From Phosphuga atrata (lineage: Eukaryota > Arthropoda > Insecta > Coleoptera > Silphidae): a stretch of 64,000 nt of DNA. The translations under genes and the position numbers were made by a program. Under the pieces are notes generated by a model, which saw nothing but the letters and a program-made list of their open reading frames with translations, was not told the DNA's origin and made no database searches. Numbering within the stretch: the stretch's first letter is position 1; the number at the start of each line of letters is the position of its first letter. The DNA is taken from the NCBI GenBank assembly GCA_944588485.1, contig OX155906.1, forward strand, positions 30,941,445 to 31,005,444. Direction: 5' to 3'. Positions 56,090 through 64,000 of the stretch are shown in pieces.

Positions 56090-57262
56090 ACCAGTTAGAA
56101 TAAACTGAATTTCGTGGGAAATTCAAATTGTCCAATGAAAACCAAAATTGCTGCTTTTTGATTGGAGTCCAATTGGTTGGGAAATTCAAATTGACCAATG
56201 AAAACCAAAATTGCTGCTTTCTGATTGGAAGAGATTTTGTAGCAAGTTGGAATTGACGAATAAGATTAATTCAGGATAAATAAATTGTGGTGTTATAGGA
56301 ATGCACCAATCAGATTCGTTTTAAGAAAATTTAAGTTAAACCAAAATTGGTGGGAAATTTTGAATGGACCAATAAATAAGGTTTTGTTGTGTTGAGATTA
56401 CGTGGGAGATTTGAACAGGCCAATGGGTGAATGGGGAAATGATGCATGAGCCAATGGGTGAATGGGTAAATTGTGGGAAATTTGAGTGGACCAATAGATT
56501 GTTTCCCTTAAGATTCGTTGACTTCCAACGCGAAATTCGCGATTTTTTTGTACAAAAAATGTTCGCTTTGTAAATAAAAAAAGTTGCATTGTGTTGAAAT
56601 TACGTGGGAGATTTGAAAGGGCCAATGGGTAAATGGAGAAATTGTGCGTGGGCCAATGGGTGAATGGGGAAATTATGTGTGAGCCAATGGGTAAATTGTG
56701 GGTAATTTGAGTGGACCAATGGATTATTTACCTTAAGATTCGTTGACTTCCAACGCGAAATTTCGCGAATTCTGTGCACAAAACAATGTTCGCCTTTTAG
56801 CTAAATAAGGGTTTTGTTGTGTTGAGATTACTTGGGAGATTTGAATGGGCCAATGGGTGAATGAGGAAATTATGTTTGGGCCAATGGGTGAATGGGTAAA
56901 TTATGTGTGAGCCAATGGGTAAATTGTGGGAAATTTGATTGGACCAATGGATTGTTTACCTTAAGATTCGTTGACTTACAACGGAAATTTCGCGAATTCA
57001 GTGCACAAAACAATGTTCGCCTTTTAAACAAATTAGGTTTTGTTGTGTTGAGATTACGTAGGAGATTTGAATGGGCCAATGGGTGAATGGGGTTATGGTG
57101 CGTGGGCCAATGGGTGTATGGGGAAATTAATTGTGGGCCAATGGGTGAATGGGGAAATTATGTGTGAGCCAATGGGCAAAATTGTGGGAAATTTGAGTGG
57201 ACTAATGGAGTGCTTACCTTAAGATTCGTTGACTTTTCGAATTCTTTGCACAAAAAAAAATG
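56090..57262. repeat. ~225-bp repeat with GGGCCAATGGGTGAATGG (about 4 copies)
   Basis: Copies begin near 56385, 56588, 56813 and 57040 with TTGTGTTGAGATTACGTGG. They contain three to four CCAATGGGT words and AAGATTCGTTGACTTCCAAC, and end with TGCACAAAACAATGTTCGCC. Confidence 0.85.
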
Positions 57263-57480
57263 ATTCTTCTATAATTAATATCACAACAATTTATTATCAC
57301 TTGTCAAACGGATTTCGCAAATGCGCAAATTTCCGGTAAATTTCCGCGAAATATTTAATATAAATACTCGGCTCGGGGATGTGCGATAGTCGCTATCTGA
57401 TTCGAAATTTTTCGAAATTAAATTGGGTCACAAGGAACACGTGGATGCGCTACTGCCACGACTAGAACGTCTGATGACCT
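57263..57480. other. Unique AT-rich DNA preceding the promoter candidate
   Basis: No repeat or gene recognised. On the minus strand this would be transcribed leader or intron if the TATA box at 57522 is used. Confidence 0.3.
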
Positions 57481-57494
57481 AGCTGTCTACCGTA

Positions 57495-57560
57495 CTAGCT
57501 GCACTGCGGCCGACGCGCTCCTTATATAACACCCAGACCGCCTCCCGGGGAAGTGGTAAC
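57495..57560 (-). promoter_or_regulatory. Candidate TATA promoter (minus strand)
   Basis: TATATAAGG (plus 57521-57529 complement) sits in a GC-rich island with CAGTGCAGCTAGT about 23-30 nt downstream as a possible initiator. The plus-strand words GTGGTAACACTGG and GTGGCAACACTGCC upstream resemble insect core-promoter motif 1 (YGGTCACACTR). The next convincing coding exon downstream on this strand is LARP6, 5.4 kb away, so it may be a distal LARP6 promoter or belong to an unseen transcript. Confidence 0.4.
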
Positions 57561-57714
57561 ACTGGCCCGCGTGGAGGTGGCAACACTGCCGAACCTGCAC
57601 TCACCTTACACGGTGTCACGGCCAAATCCACTTCTCGCATCGCTGACCTACCGCAACGCACAAATTCGATTGCTTTCTCATCTTCCTCAATTAATTTCAA
57701 CTGAAAGATTAAGA

Positions 57715-57940
57715 TTAGACAATACAAGACAGAAACTGCAACTAGATTTCACAGTTGGTAAACCTGTTAATAATAAAAATGCAACTAGATTTGACAGTTG
57801 GTAAATCTGTTAATAATAAAAAATGCAACTAGATTTAACAGTTGGTAAACCTGGTGATAATAAAAATGCAACTAGATTTGACGGTTGGTAAACCTATTAC
57901 TAATAAAGACGCAAATAGATTTAATAGTTGGTAAACGTGT
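57715..57940. repeat. ~45-bp repeat AAAATGCAACTAGATTTGACAG
   Basis: Five copies with TTGACAGTTGGTAAACCTG. The family resumes at 59050-59345, so the TTTGACAG array appears inserted in or expanded from its middle. Confidence 0.85.
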
Positions 57941-59049
57941 TTATTTGACAGCTTTGACGTTGTTTTTTTAAATTGACGATTATTTGAGAGATTTGACGTT
58001 TGTTTAAAAACATTGACGTTTATTTGACAGATTTCACGTTTTTTTTTTAAATTACGCGTTTCTATAAAAGATTTGACATTTATTTGACAGATTTGTTTGA
58101 CATATTTGGCGTTTATTTGACAGATTTAACGTTTGTTTAAAAACTTGACGTTTATTTGACAGATTTGACGTTTGTTTAAATAAAATTGTATAAAAGATTT
58201 GACATTTGTTTGACAGTTTTGACTTTTGTTCTACAGATCTGACATTTGTTTGGACATATTTGACGTTTGTTTGATAGATTTGACATTTGTTTTGACAGAT
58301 TTGACGTTTGTTTTATAGATTTGACATTTCTTTGACAGATTTGACATTTGTTTTAATAAATTGACGTTTATTTGGCAGATTTGACGTTTCTTTAAAAAAT
58401 GTGACGTTTCTATAAAAGATTTGACATTTGTTTGACAGATTTGACTTTTGTTTTACATATCTGACATTTGTTTTGACAGATTTGACGTTTGTTTGATAGA
58501 TTTGACATTTGTTTTGACAGATTTGACTTTTGTTTGACCGATTTGATTCTTTTTATTTTACAGATCTGATATTTATTTTGACAGATTTGACGTTTGTTTT
58601 ATAGATTTGACATTTCTTTGACCGATTTGACATTTGTTTTGACAGATTGGACTTTTATTTGACAGATTTGACTTTTTTATAGATTTGACATTTCTTTGAC
58701 AGATTTGACATTTATTTTAATAAATTGATGTTTATTTGACAGATTTGACGTTTGTTAAAAAAATTACGCGTTTCTATAAAAGAATTGACATTTATTTGAC
58801 AGATTTGTTTGACATATTTGACGTTTATTTGACAGATTTGACGTTTGTTTAAAAAATTGACGTTTATTTGACAGATTTGACGTTTGCTTACAAAATTGGA
58901 CGTTTCTATAAAAGATTTGACATTTGTTTGACAGATTTGACTTTTGTTTTACATATTTGACATTTGTTTTGATAGATTTGACGTTTGCTTGATAAATTTG
59001 ACATTTGTTTTGACAGATTTGACTTTTATTTGACAGATTTGATTTTTTT
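57941..59049. repeat. Array of ~20-bp TTTGACAGATTTGACGTTTG units, second locus
   Basis: Same family as 47341-48765, including longer shared phrases (TTGGACGTTTCTATAAAAG, TTTGTTTTACATATCTGAC), 10 kb away on the other side of LARP6. Confidence 0.85.
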
Positions 59050-59345
59050 TTAAACCTGTTAATAATAAAAATGCAACTAGATTTGAGGGTTGGTAAACCT
59101 GTTAATAATAAAAACGCTAATAGATTTGATAGTTGGTAAGCGTGTTAATAATAAAAAGGCAACTAGATTTGACAGTTGGTAAACTTGTAATTAATAAAAA
59201 TACAACTAGATTTGACGTTTGCTAAACCTGTTGATAATAAAAATGCAACTAGATTTGGCAGTTGGTAAACCTGTTACTAATAAAAATACAACTAGATTTG
59301 ACGGTTGGTAAATCTGTTACTAATAAAAATGCAACTAGATTTGTC
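59050..59345. repeat. ~45-bp repeat AAAATGCAACTAGATTTGACAG, right block
   Basis: Seven copies of the unit seen at 57715-57940. Confidence 0.85.
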
Positions 59346-61435
59346 TGTCAATTATGACACGTTGTCTTAACACTGCCAGTTATGACACGTTGTCCTAACA
59401 TTGTCAATTATAACATGACCATAAACTGTCAATTATGACACGTTGTTTAAATACTGTCAATTATAACACGTGGTCTTAATACTGTCAATTATAACACGTG
59501 GTCTTAATACTGTCAATTATGACACGTTGTCTTAAGGCTGTCAATTATGACACGTTGTCTAAATACTGACAATTATAACACGTGGTCTCAATACTGTCAA
59601 TTATGACACGTTGTCTTAAGTTTGCCAGTTATGACACGTTATCTAAATACTGTCAATTATAACTCGTTGTCTCAATACTGTCAATTATGACACGTTAAAA
59701 GGCTGTCAATTATGACACGTTGTCTCAATACTGTCAATTATGACACGTTGTCTTAAGGCTGTCAATTATGACACGTTGTCTTAATACAGTTATCAGTTAT
59801 GACATTTCTCATACTGTCACTTATGACGTTTCTCATATGGATTTGACATTTAGAATTAGTAGTTTTTTTGTCTGGTTTTGTTATTTTTTGGTTGGTTTCC
59901 TAACACTGTCAATTATAACATGCTGTCCATAAACTGCCATTTATGACACTTTGTCTCAATTTTGTCAATTATGACACGTTGTCTTATTACTGTCAATTAC
60001 GACACGTTGTCTAAAGGCCGTCAATTATGACACGTTGTCAAAATACTGTCAATTATAACACGTTGTCTTAAAACTGTCAATTATGACACGTTGGCTTAAA
60101 TATGTCAATTATGACACTTTTTTTTGTTTCTTAACACTGTCAATTATAACATGCTGTCTATAAACTGTCAGTTATAACACATTGTCTCAATACTGTCAAT
60201 TATGACATGTTTCAGTACTGTCAATTATGACACGCTGTTTAAAGGCTGTCATTTATGACACGTTGTATTAATACTGTCAGTTATGACATTGCTCATACTG
60301 TCATTTATGACGTTTCCTATATGACATTTAGAATTAGTAATTTTTTGTTTTGTTTTTTGTTTCCTAACATTGTCAATTATAACATGCTGTCCTTAAACTG
60401 TCAATAATAACACGTTGTCTAAATACTGTCAATTATGACACGTTGTCTCAATACTGTTAATTGTGACACGTTGTCTTAAGGCTGTAAATTATGATATGTT
60501 ATCCTAATACTGTCAGTTATGGCATTTCTCATACTGTCAGTTATGACATTTCTTATATGGATTTGACATTTAGAGTTAGTAGTTTATTTTTGTTTTTTTT
60601 TGTTTGGTTTCTTAACACTGTCAATTATAACATGCTGTCCATAATCTATCATTTATGACACGTTGTCTCAATACTGTCAATTATAACACGTTGTCTCAAT
60701 ACTGTTAATTATGCCACGTTGTCTCAAGGCTGTCAATTATGACACGTTGTCTTAAGGCTGTCAATTACGACACGTTGTTTTAAGGCTGTCAATTATGACA
60801 CGTTATCTTAATACTGTCAGTTATGACATTTCTTATATGGATTTGACATTTAGAGTTAGTAGTTTATTTTTGTTTTTTTTTTGTTTGGTTTCTTAACACT
60901 GTCAATTATAACATGCTTTCCATAATCTATCATTTATGACACGTTGTCTCAATACTGTCAATTATAACACGTTGTCTCAATACTGTTAATTATGACACGT
61001 TGTCTCAAGTCTGTCAATTATGACACGTTGTCTTAAGGCTGTCAATTACGACACGTTGTTTTAAGGCTGTCAATTATGACACATTATCTTAATACTGTCA
61101 GTTATGACATTTCTTATATGGATTTGACATTTAGAATTAGTAGTTTTTTTGCTTTTTTTTTGTTTGGTTTGCTAACACTGTCAATTATAACATGCTGTCC
61201 ATAAACTGTCAATTATGACACGTTGTCTCAATACTGTCAATTACGACACGTTGTCTAAATACTGTCAATTATAACACGCTGTCTCAATACTGTCAATTAT
61301 AAAACGTTGCCTTAAGGCTGTCAATTATGACACGTTGTTTTAATGCTGTCAATTATGACATTTCTTATACTGTAAGTTATGACGTTTCTTATATGGATTT
61401 GACATTTAGAATCAGCAGTTTTGATTTTGTTTTTT
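59346..61435. repeat. 28-bp repeat TCAATTATGACACGTTGTCTCAATACTG in ~285-bp blocks
   Basis: About 60 copies of the 28-bp unit. Every ~285 bp a non-unit segment (TATATGGATTTGACATTTAG then TTTGTTTGGTTTCTAACACTG) recurs near 59830, 60315, 60555, 60838, 61120 and 61393, defining a higher-order period. 60600-60880 and 60885-61165 are nearly identical. Confidence 0.9.
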
Positions 61436-61454
61436 AATACGAATTTATTAATTG

Positions 61455-61575
61455 GATTATCGGTGTGTCCGAAATGTGGGGCAAGGACTGCGAGTCCGTC
61501 CGTCTGTCCGCCGGCCGCTCGGCCTCATCGAAGGAAATTCAGTTGAAAAAAATTCAACGGAAGGACAACAAAAAA
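61455..61575. other. GC-rich island with consecutive hairpins
   Basis: In about 110 nt: GGACT-GCG-AGTCC, GGCC-GCTC-GGCC and GTTGAA-AAAAA-TTCAAC can each pair, and GTCCGTCC can pair imperfectly with GGAAGGAC around the last two. Unique and far GC-richer than its surroundings. It may be a leader exon or a structured RNA; no frame or family identified. Confidence 0.35.
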
Positions 61576-61724
61576 AACAACAACGCGAAAGATAATAACT
61601 GTTACAATAAATTTGTGCTAAACGCGTAGTTGCGTTCGATTAAGACTCGTCGTGATGCAGCTTCAAACTGATACAACTTCATGTTGATACAACTTCGTCT
61701 TGAGACTACATTTCAATTGTAGTC

Positions 61725-62500
61725 TGTCTAGTCTGGCTGATCTGGCTGCTCTGACTGGTCTGGCTGGTCTGGCTACTCTGGCTACTCTACCTGCTCTGCC
61801 TGGTCTGGCTGGTCTGGGTAGTCTGGCTGCTCTAACTGCTCTGGCTGGTCTGGCTGCTCTGGCTTCTCTGGCTGCTCTGGCTTCTCTGATTGCTCTGGCT
61901 GGTCTGGCTGGTCTGGCTTCTCTGGCTGCTCTGCCTTGCCTGCCTGGTCTGGGTGGTCTGGCTGCTCTGACTTCTCTGACTGCTCTGGCTGCTCTGGCTT
62001 CACTGGCTGGTCTGGCTACTCTGGCTTCTTTGGCTGCTCTGCCTGGTCTGGCTGGTCTGAGTAGTCTGGCTGCTCTGACTGCTTTGATTGCTCTGGCTTC
62101 TCTGGCTGGTCTGGCTGGTCTGGCGACTCTGGCTTTTCTGGCTGCTCTGCCAGGTCTGGGTGGTCCGGCTGCTCTGACTGCTTTGGCTGCTCTGGCTTCT
62201 CTGGCTGGTCTGGCGGCTCTGACTTTTCTAGCTGCTCTGCCTGGTCTGGGTGGTCTGGCTGCTCTGACTGCTCTGGCTGATCTGGCTGGTCTGACTACTC
62301 TGGCTGCTCTGCCTGGCCTAGCTGGTCTGGCTGCTTTGCCTGGTCTGACTGGTCTAGCTGTTCTGGCTTCTCTGGCTGCTCTGTCTTCTCTGGCTGCTCT
62401 GCCTGGCCTGGGTGGTCTGGCTGCTCTGTCTGATCTGGTTTCTCTGGATGCTCTGGCTGCTCTTACTGGTTTGTCTCGTCTAGTCTGTCTAGTCTAGTCT
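61725..62500. repeat. 9-bp degenerate microsatellite (CTCTGGCTG/GTCTGGCTG)
   Basis: About 85 copies of NNCTGGCTG keep a plus-strand frame open as Leu-Ala-Gly-Leu repeats and a minus-strand frame open as Pro-Glu-Gln repeats. Substitution at every site without codon bias argues against coding. The flanking TCTAGTCTGTC words tie it to the 40-kb arrays. Confidence 0.9.
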
Positions 62501-62800
62501 ATTCTAGTCTGACTAGTCCGTTTAGTCTAGACTAGCCTAGTCTGTCTAACTAATCTTGTCTATCTAGTCTTGTCTATCTAGTCTTGTCTGTGTAGTCTGT
62601 AGAGACTTTTGAATTAACATTATATTAGGTCGTCGTCCTAGTTAGTAATCGAATTAATGTAGCCGTGATGCAACAAATCCGTGTGTGATTAAAAAATGTA
62701 TTAGAAGCTCGTCAAGTGCGAAAGCCTTTAATTAGTCTCTGGTGACGTGTCCCGACACGAGTATCATAAGAAAGGGGCAAGTTTTGATGTGAAATGAACT
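62501..62800. other. TCTAGTCTTGTC remnants, then unique DNA
   Basis: A few 14-bp-like units to about 62595. The rest shows no recognisable feature. Confidence 0.5.
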
Positions 62801-63480
62801 GTCAAATGTCAGCTGTCACAAAATAAACGTTTCTGTCAAACGTTTCCGTCAAACGGTAATAGTGCCACCTGTTATTTTAAGAAAGTTGGTATGACTGTCA
62901 TTATGTGAATTGAACTGTCAAATGTCACTTATCACAAAATAAAACGCTCTGTCAAACTGTAATAGTGCCAACTGTTAATTTAAGACAGTTGGTAAGACTG
63001 TCATAATGTGAAATGAACTGTCAAATGTCACCTGTCACAAAATAAAACGTCTCTGTCAAACGGTAATAGTGCCAACTGTTATTTTAAGAACGTTGGTATG
63101 ACTGTCATAATGTGAAATGAACTGTCACCTGTCACAAAATAAACGTCTGTGTCAAGCGGTAATAGTACCAACTGTTATTTAAAAAAAGTTGGTATGACTG
63201 TCATAATGTGAAATGAACTGTCAAATGTCACCTGTCACAAAATAAAACATCTCTGTCAAACGGTAATAGTGCCAACTATTATTTTAAGAAAGTTGGTATG
63301 ACTGTCATAATGTGAAATGAACTGTCAATTGTCAGCTGTCACAAAATAAACGTCTCTGTCAAACGGTAATAGTGCCAACTGTTATAATATGAACTGTCAC
63401 CTGTCACAAAATAAACGTCTCTGTCAAGCGGTAATAGTGCCAACTGTTATTTCAAGAAAGTTGGCATGACTGTCATATTA
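62801..63480. repeat. ~105-bp repeat with GTGCCAACTGTTATTTTAAG (about 6 copies)
   Basis: Units contain GTGAAATGAACTGTCAAATG, CACCTGTCACAAAATAAA, CTCTGTCAAACGGTAATAG and GAAAGTTGGTATGACTGTCA. One unit near 63360 has a deletion. Confidence 0.9.
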
Positions 63481-63757
63481 TTAATCAATTGTCACTGTTA
63501 CTGTCATTGTTACCAACTGTCTAGTTCCTACATTTGTGCCAACTCATTTTTTGAGAAGATTGGTGATATGATCTATCACCAATCTATATATGAGCTAATG
63601 TGTGTATGTGCGAAAGCAATGTGTGTAGAATGTCAGTGTTACCAACTGTTGCATTGGTATGAAAGCTGCAACAGTTCCATTCTGGATTATAGCTCAGTGT
63701 TGCCAGTTTTCTGTAGTTTTTTTTTTCTCGCTTGTTGTTAATTGAGTTAATTGTGTC

Positions 63758-63870
63758 GGTTGTGATCGGGCCGAGGAAGATCAGTGTCGCGTGACGGAGA
63801 AACGGGACGAGCGAATGTGCGCTGGAGCATCGACCCACTCGACAAAACCCATCACCAGCCGTTCATTATT
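63758..63870 (+). promoter_or_regulatory. Second GATCGGGCCGA/TCAGT island: candidate promoter or leader exon
   Basis: GATCGGGCCGAGGAAGATCAGT followed by GC-rich sequence (GTCGCGTGACGGAGAAACGG) parallels the island at 6655-6733. The A of TCAGT would be at about 63782. No coding continuation is visible before the window ends. Confidence 0.35.
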
Positions 63871-64000
63871 TCTAGAATGTTCCTTGAATATCAAAAATTG
63901 GATTGTAGGTTGAAAGTTCAATATGTCAAATTTGACGTGTCTGTTGGGTTATGACAAGTTGTCAAAATAGATATTTCAGTTTACAGAATTTTTGTTGCGA

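Noticed and set aside
57479..57727. 82-codon minus-strand ORF
   Set aside because: It covers the TATA box and surrounding promoter-like island, and its composition matches regulatory DNA rather than a known protein.
61700..62497. 265-codon Leu-Ala-Gly repeat protein resembling a leucine-rich repeat
   Set aside because: A degenerate 9-bp array with no LRR consensus spacing. The other strand is open as well, and substitutions show no codon-position bias by eye.
63466..63838. Overlapping 84- to 91-codon ORFs on both strands near the right edge
   Set aside because: Cys/His-rich low-similarity frames over unit-derived and unique AT-rich DNA, without a family match or splice/promoter support.

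Overview
This is a eukaryotic, almost certainly arthropod (probably insect) chromosomal segment. The base composition is AT-rich. The recognisable mobile elements are Jockey-clade LINEs, piggyBac, mariner and hAT, and the one convincing host gene is a La-related protein 6 (LARP6) homologue with an intron upstream of its start codon. Short AGGTT/TTAGG-like runs occur but form no telomeric array. I cannot name the species.

About nine tenths of the window is repeat. From left to right: a 30-bp array (0.54-1.4 kb); a ~190-bp satellite (2.5-6.6 kb); a small GC-rich promoter/exon candidate (6.67-6.80 kb); a 20-bp minisatellite of ~2 kb (6.9-8.9 kb); small TTAA-flanked MITEs; and a nest of LINEs (9.6-15.95 kb) in which two related elements inserted one after the other at the same codons of an older reverse transcriptase. 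Next come a decayed hAT transposase (16.25-16.9 kb), a hAT-like element filled with a ~155-bp array (18.93-20.74 kb), a MITE with TA duplication (21.9-22.3 kb), and a second hAT-like element that contains a mariner and two MITEs (24.5-26.3 kb). Then follows an ~835-bp satellite (26.4-36.7 kb) interrupted by a 5.7-kb composite piggyBac element carrying its own satellite and a Jockey fragment.

Beyond that lie a MITE with a 116-bp-arm hairpin (36.85-37.64 kb), 9-bp and 14-bp microsatellites with a tRNA-Tyr 5' half embedded in them (38.4-42.7 kb), a long series of TGTCA-rich arrays (42.7-50.6 kb), LARP6 on the minus strand (50.76-52.4 kb), a CCAAT-rich higher-order repeat upstream of it (52.97-57.2 kb), a TATA promoter on the minus strand (57.5 kb), and further TGTCA-rich arrays to the right edge with two more GC-rich islands (61.46 and 63.77 kb).

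The strongest structural observations are insertion junctions that can be read directly from target-site duplications (TTAA, TA, TTA, 8-bp), several backed by an empty-site paralogue inside the window. No pathway or operon logic applies. LARP6 is an RNA-binding regulator that stands alone among repeats.
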